Below are positions 18,113 to 27,859 of a stretch of DNA of 64,000 nt, one piece after another. A program made the translations under genes and the position numbers. The stretch's first letter is position 1, and each line of letters opens with the position of its first letter. The notes under the pieces are model-generated. The model saw only the letters and a list, made by a program, of their open reading frames with translations. It did not search any database and was not told the origin of the DNA. Origin of the DNA: Planctomycetota bacterium (GTDB taxonomy: Bacteria > Planctomycetota > UBA8742 > UBA2392); the NCBI GenBank assembly GCA_022071975.1, contig JAJVIO010000060.1:31882-95881 (forward strand), written 5' to 3'.

Positions 18113-20731
18113 TTACTTCGCCGGTTTCAGGCGGCGCTTGATGTCTGCCCGCTGGGTTTCGGTGAGAGCCTTTGAGGCCGCCAGCTGTTCCAGCATGTTG
18201 CGGGCCTGGAACAGGCGGTCGCGCAGGGCGTCGAACAGGCCCTCGATTACCACGCGGCGCGCGTGCTCGATTTCCTTGTCGCTCTCGCCGATGCGCGCGC
18301 GCTGGGCGATGGCGCTCATGGTTTCCAGGATCTGGCGGCGCTCGGTGGGCTCGGGGCCGGGCTCTTCGTTCAGGCGCTTGGCCAGCTCGTTGAACACGCG
18401 CAGGGCGATCAGGTCCATGCGCTCGCTGGCCGGGCCGGCCAGCACCAGGCGGCTGATCACCTGCATCACCGGCAGCAGCACCAGCTTGCGGGTCAGCAGG
18501 TCCGTAATGTCCTCGGCCATGCGCGGCTTACAGCGTTCTCCCAGCGCGATGCCGCCCAGCAGGCGGGCCAGCGTCATGGTGGCCGCGGGCGCCCACACCC
18601 GCTTGTAGTCGGTGATCTCGGTCCACAGCTTGATCAGCTCTTCGGCGATGCGCTCGAACAGCACATCCGGCGTGGCCTTGGCCTCGATCATGCGGCCGAG
18701 CCCTTCCAGGATGCGCGGGATCATGTCCGTGTAGGCCGTGGTCTCGCGCCCGAAATGCAGCACGTCTTCGCCTTCTTCGTTCTTGCGCATGCGGCCGGAC
18801 ATGCTGGGCAGCCCGCGCTTGAGCACGCCCAGCAACTGGAAGCCGATCTCGAGGCGTTCTTCGCGCGACAGGTTCTCGCCGGCGGCCAGGTAGCCCAGGC
18901 CCTCCATGATGTCGTAGACGCTGCTGGTGCGGCCGATGCGTTCGCGCATGAGCGCCGCCAGTTCGTTGGCGCGCTCGGCGGGCATGTTGGGGTGGCCGCC
19001 GATGCGCCCCAGCGCGACGTACAGTGCGCCGCGGTCGGGGAAGTCGGTCTCCTCGGCGTCGGTGAGGCCGCGGATCGAGTCCATGATCTGCAGCAGCTCG
19101 GCGCTCGGCACGTCGGGCACGCGCGCCGCGATTTCCGGCATCAGGCGCGCGGCCGCCAGGCGCGTGACGTCGTAGGCAGACTCCAGCATGGCGAGGCGCA
19201 GGGGCTCGAGGGCGAAACGGCCGCAGCGCTCCAGGGCGGCGTGTACCAGCTCAAGCTGGCGCTCGAAACGGAACTCGTGCATGCCCTCGATGATCAGCTC
19301 GGCGGCCTTGACGCGGGCCTTGTCGTTGAGCGCCGGGTGGTCGAAGAAGCCGCTTTCCAGCAGCGCCGTGCAGACTTCGGGGCTGGCGTCGCCGTACAGG
19401 GCCAGCAGCGCGTTGGCGATGCGCGCGGCGCTGGCCTTCTTCATGGGGTACTCGGTGCTCTCGCCGCCGCGCAGCATGTGGCCCAGCAGGTCGATTACGC
19501 GTTCGCGCCCCGCGTCGTCGGCGGACTCCAGCGCCTGCAACAGCCCCGGCACGGCCTTTTCGCCCAGGCGGTTGAGGGCGGCGAGGCAGGCCTGGAAGTT
19601 GCGGTCGAGCTCGGAGCCATGTCGCATGCCCTCAATCAACTGGACGATCACGGCCGGGGCGGAGGCCGCAGCCAGGTCGTGCTCGGTGAGCAGGCTGAGT
19701 ATGAAGAAGCGCAGCTCCGGCTGGCTGACCTCGTCGATGCTGCCGACCAGCAGCTGCGACGTGCCGGCGCGGTCGGCCTGGAACAGGGTGGCGTAGACCT
19801 TGCGGGCGGCGTCCTCGTAAACCGTGAAGCGCACCTGCAGCAGCTCGATCAACTGCTTGTGCAGGCGCGGCGCGAGGTTGGCGAAGGACTCTCCGCCCGC
19901 GAGCTGTGTCGCCAACACGCCCAGCGCGCCCTGGACAATCTCTTTTGTTTCGGAGGCGGTCACGAATTCCACCAGCAGCCCGACGCCCAGCTGGCGCTGC
20001 GCGGGATCCAGCTTGCCGAGCACGCGGGCCAGGTTGCTGATCGCCACCACGCGCTCGTCCACGGCGCCGCGCGCGGCCTTGGCCAGGTTCTCGGTCAGCG
20101 CGGCCTCAAGCCCCAGGCCGCCGAGCGCGCGGGCGGCTTCGGCGCGCACGTCGGCTTCGCGGTCGCGCAGCGCGGCCAAAAACAGGCGCAGCTTCTCGTC
20201 GGGCGGCAACTCGGTGAGGTACAGCTTGCGCACGGCCTCGAGGCGGCGGCCTACTTCGGCGCTGGTGACCAGGTCGAGCTTGAGGCGCGAGATCTCGTCG
20301 TGGCTGAGCAGCTTGCGGGCCTCGTCGCGGTCGATCACCGAGGTAATGCGGCCCTCGGGCATCGCGGCAAGTGACTGCCCGGCCGGTGCGGTGGGGGAAG
20401 CGTCAACGTGTTCGGCTTCCTCAGCGAGGCAGAGTACGCGTGCACCGTTGACGCTGCGCAAGGCGACCGGGTTTTCCTCGAAGAACTCGGCGTCCTGCTT
20501 GGCGGCGAGCTTCTGCAGGGCGGCGTCGCTCAGCTTTTCGGCGCCGTCCAGCAGGGCCTTGGCCAGCAGCAGCTTGCTGAGGGGCTTGCCGTCGTCGTCG
20601 AGGGCGAACTCCAGCAGCGTCTCGCTGACATGCAGGCCCTTACGCGCCAACGCGCCCAGCCGCGTCGCCACACGGCGGGACGCGCCAAAGCTGTCTACCA
20701 GATTGTCGAAATCGTCCCGGATGATGCGCAC
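18113..20731 (-). CDS. large HEAT-repeat-like protein, 872 aa
   Basis: Repeated helical motifs, e.g. LRDREADVRAEAARALGGLGLEAALTENLAKAARGAVDERVVAISNLARVLGKL. Confidence 0.75.
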   Translation of the reverse strand: MRIIRDDFDNLVDSFGASRRVATRLGALARKGLHVSETLLEFALDDDGKPLSKLLLAKALLDGAEKLSDAALQKLAAKQDAEFFEENPVALRSVNGARVLCLAEEAEHVDASPTAPAGQSLAAMPEGRITSVIDRDEARKLLSHDEISRLKLDLVTSAEVGRRLEAVRKLYLTELPPDEKLRLFLAALRDREADVRAEAARALGGLGLEAALTENLAKAARGAVDERVVAISNLARVLGKLDPAQRQLGVGLLVEFVTASETKEIVQGALGVLATQLAGGESFANLAPRLHKQLIELLQVRFTVYEDAARKVYATLFQADRAGTSQLLVGSIDEVSQPELRFFILSLLTEHDLAAASAPAVIVQLIEGMRHGSELDRNFQACLAALNRLGEKAVPGLLQALESADDAGRERVIDLLGHMLRGGESTEYPMKKASAARIANALLALYGDASPEVCTALLESGFFDHPALNDKARVKAAELIIEGMHEFRFERQLELVHAALERCGRFALEPLRLAMLESAYDVTRLAAARLMPEIAARVPDVPSAELLQIMDSIRGLTDAEETDFPDRGALYVALGRIGGHPNMPAERANELAALMRERIGRTSSVYDIMEGLGYLAAGENLSREERLEIGFQLLGVLKRGLPSMSGRMRKNEEGEDVLHFGRETTAYTDMIPRILEGLGRMIEAKATPDVLFERIAEELIKLWTEITDYKRVWAPAATMTLARLLGGIALGERCKPRMAEDITDLLTRKLVLLPVMQVISRLVLAGPASERMDLIALRVFNELAKRLNEEPGPEPTERRQILETMSAIAQRARIGESDKEIEHARRVVIEGLFDALRDRLFQARNMLEQLAASKALTETQRADIKRRLKPAK

Positions 20732-20846
20732 GGACGCCCTTCAGAACGGAATGTCAGGATGGTACGCGCGGCAACGGGTCACCGCAACGCGGGAGCCAGC
20801 ATGCCACCGATGATCTCCTTCGACCGTGGCGGATCTCGAATGCCGT

Positions 20847-20920
20847 TGTAACCGCGAAGAGCCGCAAAGGGCCGCGAAGATCAAACTCTTGGCGGCCCTT
20901 CGTGGTCCTTCGCGGTTGAC
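20847..20920. repeat. imperfect inverted repeat (CCGCGAAG-type)
   Basis: gtaaccgcgaagagccgcaaagggccgc ... ggcggcccttcgtggtccttcgcggttgac. Confidence 0.65.
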
Positions 20921-20961
20921 ATCAGCTTCTGTTGGAACTGGTGCAAAACATGCCTTACGCA

Positions 20962-21120
20962 CTACCGGCCGTCTTTGCGGCGGGCGGCTTTCGCGGCTGC
21001 ACTGGCCTTGCGCTTGCCGACGTAGCCGGGCGCGGGACCACCAAGGACCCGGGCGCTCTTCACCAGCTTGCCGTTGGTGTAGACCTTCACTTCCGTGGAT
21101 GATCTGCGGCTCTTGCTCAT
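20962..21120 (-). CDS. very small basic protein
   Basis: MSKSRRSSTEVKVYTNGKLVKSARVLGGPAPGYVGKRKASAAAKAARRKDGR. Confidence 0.4.
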   Translation of the reverse strand: MSKSRRSSTEVKVYTNGKLVKSARVLGGPAPGYVGKRKASAAAKAARRKDGR

Positions 21121-21253
21121 GACCTGAAATCTACCGCGCGGATTGCGACCACGCCAACTTGGAAGAACCACGACGTCCCTGCAGGAAATCAAGCGCCGAG
21201 ATGCATCAGTGCTTCTCAATGGTCCGGATGATGCGCACGGACGCCCTTCGGCT

Positions 21254-22318
21254 ATGATCGCCCCGATGGTACGCGAGCTTCTGGACTCCCGCAACGTGGT
21301 CGTGCGCGCCCCCAACGCGCTGGGCGACCTGGTGATGGCCACGCCCGCCTTCGCGCGGCTGGCCGCGCACTTCGGGCCTGAGCGCCTCACGCTCGTGTGC
21401 CTGCCGATCGGCGTGCCGCTGCTTGAAGGCAATGCGTGGTTTCATGAAATCCTGGCCTACGACCGCAAGGGCGCCCACCGCGGCCTGCTGGGCGGCAGCC
21501 GCTTTGCCACCGAACTGCGGCGCCGCAAGTTCGACCTCGGCATCATCTTCCCCAACAGCTTCAGCAGCGCCTGGCAGTTCATGCAGGGCCGCGTAAAGCG
21601 CAGAGTCGGCTACTTCAAAGACGGCCGTCGTTTCCTGCTGCATGCCGGGCGCGAGCGCAACCATGACGCCGCCGGCAAGTTCGTGCCCAAGTACACCGGC
21701 CAGTACTTCATGGATCTGCTGGATGCCATCGGCCTGCCGCCCGGCGAGCTGGTCCCCAGCCTGCCGGTCAGCGACGCCGACCGGGCTGCCGCCGCCCGCT
21801 TCCTGGATGACAAGGGCCTGACAGGCGGCCCCCTGGTGATCTGCGCCCCGGGCGGCGCCTTCGGCCCCAGCAAGCTGTGGCCCTTTGAGCGCTACGCGGC
21901 CGTGCTGAACGCGTTGGTCGATGAAGGCGCGAAGGTGCTGCTGAGCATCGCACCGAATGAACAGGCGGAAGGCGCGGGCGTGTTGAAAGCAGCCGAGCGC
22001 GACTATCCCACGGTGGCGGGCCTGGGGCTGGGTGCGCTGAAAGGCGTGTACGAGCGCGCCGCGCTGGTGCTGACCAACGACACCGGGCCGCGGCACATTG
22101 CCGTGGCGCTGGGCAGGCCGGTGGTGTGCGTGATGGGCCCCAACGACCCGCGCTACACGGCGCTGCCCGAGGTGGAGCGCGGGGAGGTGATCCGCGAGCC
22201 CGTGGATTGCAGCCCGTACAGCTGGCCCTGCCAGTTGAAGGAGTGCCCGATCGACCACCGCTGCATGCAGGCCATCACGATTGAGCGCGTGCTGGCTGCG
22301 TGCCGGCGCCACTTGTAG
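21254..22318 (+). CDS. waaF: ADP-heptose:LPS heptosyltransferase, GT9 family
   Basis: VVVRAPNALGDLVMATPAFARL; FDLGIIFPNSFSSAW; LTNDTGPRHIAVALGRPVVCVMGPNDPRYT. Confidence 0.85.
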   Translation: MIAPMVRELLDSRNVVVRAPNALGDLVMATPAFARLAAHFGPERLTLVCLPIGVPLLEGNAWFHEILAYDRKGAHRGLLGGSRFATELRRRKFDLGIIFPNSFSSAWQFMQGRVKRRVGYFKDGRRFLLHAGRERNHDAAGKFVPKYTGQYFMDLLDAIGLPPGELVPSLPVSDADRAAAARFLDDKGLTGGPLVICAPGGAFGPSKLWPFERYAAVLNALVDEGAKVLLSIAPNEQAEGAGVLKAAERDYPTVAGLGLGALKGVYERAALVLTNDTGPRHIAVALGRPVVCVMGPNDPRYTALPEVERGEVIREPVDCSPYSWPCQLKECPIDHRCMQAITIERVLAACRRHL

Positions 22319-22364
22319 GGGCCGCCCTGCGTGGCGGCCCGCGGGCGGGCACATAGGCCCGTCC

Positions 22365-22604
22365 CTACCTGGCGTCTTCTTCTTCCAGCATCTCGCGGAT
22401 TTCGTTGAGCGTGCGGTGGATCTTCAGCAGCTCGATACGGCGGATGCGGTCGAACACCGACTCGTCATAGAGGCGATGGCCTGATTCCGTGCGCTCGACG
22501 GGGTGAATCAGCCCCAGCATGGTGTAGTTGTGGATGGTCTGCCGCGACAGCCCGGTGTGGCGCATGATCTCGCCGACCTTGTAGCGTTTGGGTGGCGCTG
22601 GCAT
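22365..22604 (-). CDS. MerR-family transcriptional regulator, short
   Basis: RYKVGEIMRHTGLSRQTIHNYTMLGLIHPVERTESGHRLYDESVFDRIRRIELLK. Confidence 0.8.
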   Translation of the reverse strand: MPAPPKRYKVGEIMRHTGLSRQTIHNYTMLGLIHPVERTESGHRLYDESVFDRIRRIELLKIHRTLNEIREMLEEEDAR

Positions 22605-22680
22605 GTCTGGCAATCTCCCGTGGCAGAGGGTGCTACTTAACTCATGGGACCCGGTTTCGCCATGGCGAAATCGGGGTTGT

Positions 22681-23808
22681 TCAGCGGGCGAACAGCTTTT
22701 CAGGGACAATCGCGGCGCGCTTGAGCAGGGCCTGCTCGACCTTGGCGCGGTTCAACATCAGGCGCTGGTTCTCGAGCCCGATGCGGATGCCTTCCTGCAC
22801 CTTGGGGCTCTCGAAATCGCGGCGGTCGCCGTCTTCGCGCGAGAACAACTGCACGAACATCACGCCCTCGTACTGCTGGCCCTCGTCGTCGGTTTCGCGC
22901 ACAGAGCCTACTTCAGACACACCGCCCCGGGCCGACACCGACAACACCATCTGGTAGGCGGTGGGGTCCAGTTCGCTGTCATCCTTGGCTACCGTGCGTT
23001 CGCTGATTTCGAGTTTCACGCCCGGCAGAGACAGGTCCTGGATCAGCTTCGCCAGGCCCTCAGAGGCGCTCTCCAGCGACTCATTCTTTTCCACGCGCGC
23101 GTGCACGCTGGTGTCGCCCTCGGCCACCGCGTTGACCAGCTTGCGCTTGGTGTCGATTGATGTTTCGGCAGGGTAGAGCAGCCGGAACTGGCGAAAGTCG
23201 ATGTTGCGGGCGATGCGCTGGTTCTCGGCCGTGCGCTCGAACTCTTCGCGCATCTCGGCAGGCGTGACCGACAGCGAGAAATATATCTCCAGCGGGTATT
23301 GCGCGGGAAGGGGCCCGTAGGCGCCGGCCATGTAATTCAGGATTTCGTTGCGGCGGATTTCGCCGCGGGTGCGCTCAAGGTACTCCTTGGGCGTGAGGTT
23401 GTACTTCTCTTTCAGGTAGTTGGCCCAGGACTTGATGTCGTAGTCGCCGATGCCCAGCTTCTTCTTCTGGCGCGTCATCACGTTGCGCATCTGCGCGTCC
23501 GTGATGTTCAGCTGCACGCGGTCGGCCTCGGCGTCCAGCAGCTTGTTGATCACGTAACTGCTCAGCAGCTGGAACACCAGTTGCCGCTCGATCTCTTTGT
23601 CGGAGACGTCGGGCGGCACGCGCTGCATGGCGCGGGTGGCGTTGATCTCGAGCTGCATGTCGGTGTCGCCGACGATTTCCTGGTAGGTGATGGCCTTGCC
23701 GTTGACCACGGCCAGGATTTCGTTGGCGCCGTCGGCGCGGTCGCCCTGCGCGGTAACGACGGCGCAGAGAAGGCACAGGCAGATGGCGGCGGTAAGCAGG
23801 CGTTTCAT
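22681..23808 (-). CDS. SurA-like periplasmic peptidyl-prolyl isomerase/chaperone
   Basis: Signal peptide MKRLLTAAICLCLLCAVVTAQG then EILAVVNGKAITYQEI...IERQLVFQLLSSYVINKLLDAEADRV. Confidence 0.65.
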   Translation of the reverse strand: MKRLLTAAICLCLLCAVVTAQGDRADGANEILAVVNGKAITYQEIVGDTDMQLEINATRAMQRVPPDVSDKEIERQLVFQLLSSYVINKLLDAEADRVQLNITDAQMRNVMTRQKKKLGIGDYDIKSWANYLKEKYNLTPKEYLERTRGEIRRNEILNYMAGAYGPLPAQYPLEIYFSLSVTPAEMREEFERTAENQRIARNIDFRQFRLLYPAETSIDTKRKLVNAVAEGDTSVHARVEKNESLESASEGLAKLIQDLSLPGVKLEISERTVAKDDSELDPTAYQMVLSVSARGGVSEVGSVRETDDEGQQYEGVMFVQLFSREDGDRRDFESPKVQEGIRIGLENQRLMLNRAKVEQALLKRAAIVPEKLFAR

Positions 23809-23868
23809 GGTGGGGCAGCTTGCGTTGGCTCACGTCCGCGGGCAAGTGTGGATTGCGATGCGGGTGCG

Positions 23869-26800
23869 CTAGTTTGTCGCGGCCGCCGCGGGCTCCGTTT
23901 CCTGTTCGAACACTCCCTGGCGGGCGAGCGCCGAAAGCAGGTTCGACAGGAAGCGCAGCTGTTCGAGCGGCTGCTCAAGCCCCTTGCGCAACGGCAGCGC
24001 CAGGGTGGACTCGTCCAGCACGCGGAAGGACTTGCTGGCCAGCGACAGCTTGCGCGCGCTGAGCGGCGCCGACAACGCCCGCAGCTTCAGATGATCCTCG
24101 GCGCGGGTCAGGCTCACGATGCCGAGTCGCGACAGCCGCGCGCGCACCAGCGCCGCCTGCACCAGCAGTTCGAACTCGCGCGGCGGCTTGCCGAAACGGT
24201 CCCTGATCTCGGCCGTAATCTGCTCGGCCTGCTTGTCGTCGCTGACACGCGCCAGGCGCCGGTAAATCTCGAGGCGCTGCTTGGCCGAGGCGATGTAGCC
24301 GCGCGGGATGCGGAAATCGAGGCCCAGATCGAGCTGCGTGTCCACCTCGGGCGGCACGGGCTGGTGCTTCATCTTGCGCACCGCGCGGTCGAGCATGCGG
24401 CAGTACAGGTCATAGCCGATGGTGGCGATGTGGCCGGACTGCTCGGGTCCCAGCAGGTTGCCGGCGCCGCGCAACTCGAGGTCGCGCATGGCGATCTTGA
24501 AGCCGCTGCCCAGGGCCGAGTACTGCAGGATCGCCTTCAGGCGCTTGGCGGCGATTTCGCTGAGGCTCACGTCGTCGGGCACCAGCAGGTAGCAGTAGGC
24601 CTGGTTGTGGTAGCGCCCCACGCGCCCGCGCAGCTGGTGCAGGTCGCTCAGGCCATAGTTCTGGGCCTGGTCGATGATAATGGTGTTGGCGTTGCGCACG
24701 TCGATGCCGCTTTCAATGATCGTGGTGCACACCAGCACGTCCACCTCGCGGTTCATGAAGCGCAGCATCACGTCCTCCAGCTGCCCCTCGGGCATCTGGC
24801 CGTGACCGATCTCGACGCGGGCGCCGGGGGCCAGGCGCTGTACGCGCTCGGCCACCAGCTCGATGTCAAAGACCCGGTTGTGCACGAAGAACACCTGGCC
24901 GTCGCGCGCGAGCTCATGCTGGATGGCGTCTGCCAGCTCGCGGTCGTTCCAGTGCATCAGGCGCGTGATCACCGCCAGGCGAGCGGCCGGCGGCGTGGTC
25001 AGGTTGCTGATGTCGCGCAGGCCCAGCAGCGCCTGGTGCAGTGTGCGCGGGATGGGCGTGGCCGACAGCGTCAACAGGTCCACGGTGCGGCGCATCTGCT
25101 TGAGGCGTTCCTTGTGCTCGACACCGAAGCGCTGTTCCTCGTCGATCACCACCAGGCCCAGGTTCTTGAACTGCACGTCCTGGCTGAGCAGGCGGTGGGT
25201 GCCGATCACGATGTCCACTTTGCCCTCGGCCAGGGCCTCGATGGTCTTGCGCTGCTCCGATGCGGTGCGGAAGCGCGACAGCAAGTCCACCACCACGGGA
25301 AAGCTGTGCATGCGTTCGCTGAAACTCAGGAAGTGCTGCTGCGCCAGCACCGTGGTGGGCACCAGGATCGCCACCTGGCGGCCCTCCAGCACCATCTTGA
25401 AGGCCGCGCGCATGGCCAGTTCGGTCTTGCCGTAGCCCACGTCGCCGCAGATCAGCCGGTCCATGGGCTTGCGTGACTCCATGTCGCGCTTGATGGCAAT
25501 GCTGCTGGTGGCCTGGTCGGGCGTGTCGCGGAAGGGGCAGGCGGCCTCGTACTCGGCCATCTCGGCGCTGTCGGGGGCGCAGGCGTGGCCGGCCTCGTGG
25601 GCGCGGATGGCCTGCACCTCAAGCATTTCGGCGGCGAGCTTGAGCACGCTGTGCTGGGCGCGCAGCTTGCGCTCGGACCATGCCTGTGTGTTGAGCCTGC
25701 TGAGCTGCGGCACCATGCCGCGCATGCCGATGTACTTCTGCACCACGTCGGCGTTGGTGGCGGGCACGTGCAGCACCACGTTGTCGGCGAACTCCAGGCC
25801 CAGGAACTCGCCGGGTTTGCCCTCGCGCTGCAGCGTCTCCATGCCCTTGAAGCGCGCGATGCCGTGCTGCAGGTGGACGACGTAATCGCCGGGCTCGAGG
25901 TCGATGAATTCGTCCAGCAGCTCACCCATCTCGCGGCGTTCGCCCTGCTCAAAGTGCAGGCGGCGGCGCGCGCGGCCCAGCAGCTCGTGCAGGCTCAGCA
26001 CCGCAAAGCCCAGCCCCGGCAATGCGCGGCCGCCCTCTACGTCGCCGGGCAGCAGGTGCAGCTTTTTCGAAGGCTTCACGCCGTGGCCTTCCAGGCCTTC
26101 GCGGGCGGGGCGCATCTCGGCCTCTGCGCCGCAGAACAGCAGGCAGGTCAGGCCGGCGTCCTGCAGGGGCTTAAGCAACGCCGCCACGCCCTCGTAGCCT
26201 TCGCCGAGGCTGACGGGCCTGGCGCACTCGAGTTTCGTCTCGGTGTCTTCGTGCGTCAGGGCGTCGGCGCCGGCGACAAGCTGATGGGCGCGCTCGATGC
26301 GCTTGTGCCGCGCGGGGTCTTCACTGAAGCTGGCGAGCGTGCGCAGGCGCTCCGCCACCTGGGCGGGCTCAAGCGCGATGACGGTGTGCTTCGGCAGGTG
26401 GTCGAGCAGCATGGCGTCGCGCCCGCCCTCCACGGGCACGAGCGGGAAAGCCGCGCCCTCGGCCAGCGATTCGAAGCTGCGCTGGGTTTCGACGTCAAAG
26501 GCCCGCACGCTCTCGATCACGTCGCCGAACAGTTCAAGCCGCACCGGGTTGCCCATGCTGGGCGGATAGATGTCCACGATGCCGCCGCGCCGCGCGAACT
26601 GGCCGCCGCTTTCGACCTGCTCGACGCGCTGCATGCCGGCGTCGATCAACTGCTTGAACAGCTCTTCCAGCTTCACCTTCGCGCCGGGCTTCAGCACCAG
26701 GTTGCCGGACTTGATCTCGGCGGGCGAAGGCAGCGCTTCGATCAGCGCCGCCGCGGGCGTCAGCAGCACGGCCGGCCCCTCCAGGTGCGCCACGCGCGCC

Positions 26801-27069
26801 AGCAGGCTGATCCACAATGCCTGCTTGTCAGGGTTGTTCTCGTCCATCACCGGCGCGATCAGGGTTTGCAGGCCGGGCGCCAGCGCCTCGATGTCCAGCG
26901 CGATGTCCTCGGCTGTCTCGGGGCCGGGGGTAAGGCACAGCAGCAGGCCCGCGCGCGCGCGTGCGGCGACCATGATGCTGAAGGCGCAGCCGCTGAGGCC
27001 GCCGACCAGCGATCTGCCGGCGGCAAGGCGGGCCGCCGCCTCAAGCAGTTGTTCACGCGCGTCGGGCAT
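23869..27069 (-). CDS. mfd: transcription-repair coupling factor
   Basis: ICGDVGYGKTELAMRAAFKMVLEGRQVAILVPTTVLAQQHF; DEEQRFGVEHKERLKQMR; LTLSATPIPRTLHQALLGLRDIS; LRGRVGRYHNQAYCYLL. Confidence 0.96.
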   Translation of the reverse strand: MPDAREQLLEAAARLAAGRSLVGGLSGCAFSIMVAARARAGLLLCLTPGPETAEDIALDIEALAPGLQTLIAPVMDENNPDKQALWISLLARVAHLEGPAVLLTPAAALIEALPSPAEIKSGNLVLKPGAKVKLEELFKQLIDAGMQRVEQVESGGQFARRGGIVDIYPPSMGNPVRLELFGDVIESVRAFDVETQRSFESLAEGAAFPLVPVEGGRDAMLLDHLPKHTVIALEPAQVAERLRTLASFSEDPARHKRIERAHQLVAGADALTHEDTETKLECARPVSLGEGYEGVAALLKPLQDAGLTCLLFCGAEAEMRPAREGLEGHGVKPSKKLHLLPGDVEGGRALPGLGFAVLSLHELLGRARRRLHFEQGERREMGELLDEFIDLEPGDYVVHLQHGIARFKGMETLQREGKPGEFLGLEFADNVVLHVPATNADVVQKYIGMRGMVPQLSRLNTQAWSERKLRAQHSVLKLAAEMLEVQAIRAHEAGHACAPDSAEMAEYEAACPFRDTPDQATSSIAIKRDMESRKPMDRLICGDVGYGKTELAMRAAFKMVLEGRQVAILVPTTVLAQQHFLSFSERMHSFPVVVDLLSRFRTASEQRKTIEALAEGKVDIVIGTHRLLSQDVQFKNLGLVVIDEEQRFGVEHKERLKQMRRTVDLLTLSATPIPRTLHQALLGLRDISNLTTPPAARLAVITRLMHWNDRELADAIQHELARDGQVFFVHNRVFDIELVAERVQRLAPGARVEIGHGQMPEGQLEDVMLRFMNREVDVLVCTTIIESGIDVRNANTIIIDQAQNYGLSDLHQLRGRVGRYHNQAYCYLLVPDDVSLSEIAAKRLKAILQYSALGSGFKIAMRDLELRGAGNLLGPEQSGHIATIGYDLYCRMLDRAVRKMKHQPVPPEVDTQLDLGLDFRIPRGYIASAKQRLEIYRRLARVSDDKQAEQITAEIRDRFGKPPREFELLVQAALVRARLSRLGIVSLTRAEDHLKLRALSAPLSARKLSLASKSFRVLDESTLALPLRKGLEQPLEQLRFLSNLLSALARQGVFEQETEPAAAATN

Positions 27070-27089
27070 GGGCGGAGTGCAGCGTGGAA

Positions 27090-27133
27090 GGGGTCAGGCC
27101 CTGTTTTCATGTTCGAAAACAGGGCCTGACCCC
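27090..27133. repeat. perfect 19-bp-stem palindrome upstream of mfd
   Basis: GGGGTCAGGCCCTGTTTTC atgttc GAAAACAGGGCCTGACCCC. Confidence 0.85.
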
Positions 27134-27171
27134 CGGTTAGCTGTGATCAGGGAACGAGTGCGGTTTGCGGG

Positions 27172-27801
27172 CTATTCCTCGTCGTCTTCTTCGCCCTCGA
27201 ACTCTTCGTCTTCTTCTTCCTCTTCTTCCTCTTCCTCTTCCTCTTCTTCGCCTTCTTCCTCTTCCTCCTCTTCTTCCTCCTCCTCTTCCTCTTCTTCCTC
27301 GACCTCTTCCTCGACTTCTTCCTCTTCTTCCTCTTCTTCGTCCTCGTCCTCGTCGAGTTCTTCTTCCTCGACCTCTTCCTCGGCCGCCTCGATCGCGAAC
27401 TTGGCGATCTCACCGGTGGCGATGAACTCTTCCACGCCCTGCATGGCAAGCCAGTCCACGGCCGCGTCCATCAGCTCGATGCCTGCAAAGGCGATCCAGG
27501 CCTTCTTCAGGTCGGCGCGCTTCTGCAGCAGGCGGTTGAACTTGTCGAAGCTGCCCTTGACGGCCTCCTGCACCTGCTTGGCGTCCTTGGGGTCGATGGT
27601 CTTGGCGAAGCCGTCGGTGAGTTGCTTCAGCTTGCGCTTGCCGATGGTGTCGATCAGCACGCGGCGCGTGCGGTCGTCGTCCAGCTCGCTGCTGCCACGC
27701 ACGATCTTGGAGCGCTTGGGATCCCAGTAGTGGGGCGTGCGGGTGTCCAGCATGGCGTCCACCATGCGGTCGAGGTTGATGGTGATCGGCGTGTTCGGCA
27801 T
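27172..27801 (-). CDS. hypothetical protein with long poly-Glu/Asp C-terminal tail
   Basis: MPNTPITINLDRMVDAMLDTRTPHYWDPKRSKIVRG... then about 70 residues almost entirely E/D. Confidence 0.75.
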   Translation of the reverse strand: MPNTPITINLDRMVDAMLDTRTPHYWDPKRSKIVRGSSELDDDRTRRVLIDTIGKRKLKQLTDGFAKTIDPKDAKQVQEAVKGSFDKFNRLLQKRADLKKAWIAFAGIELMDAAVDWLAMQGVEEFIATGEIAKFAIEAAEEEVEEEELDEDEDEEEEEEEEVEEEVEEEEEEEEEEEEEEEEGEEEEEEEEEEEEEDEEFEGEEDDEE

Positions 27802-27859
27802 AGCCTCTTTCCTTCGTGGCCTTCAGACGGTGCGCAAGGTAGTAACGCCCCACAGGTAA

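Noticed and set aside
18263-20374. 703-aa plus-strand ORF
   Set aside because: Antisense shadow of the HEAT-repeat gene.
23299-25476. 725-aa plus-strand ORF
   Set aside because: Antisense to mfd and the SurA-like gene.
27165-27730. Poly-Ser and poly-Pro/Leu ORFs on the plus strand
   Set aside because: Shadow translations of the GAG/GAA tract of the acidic-tail gene.
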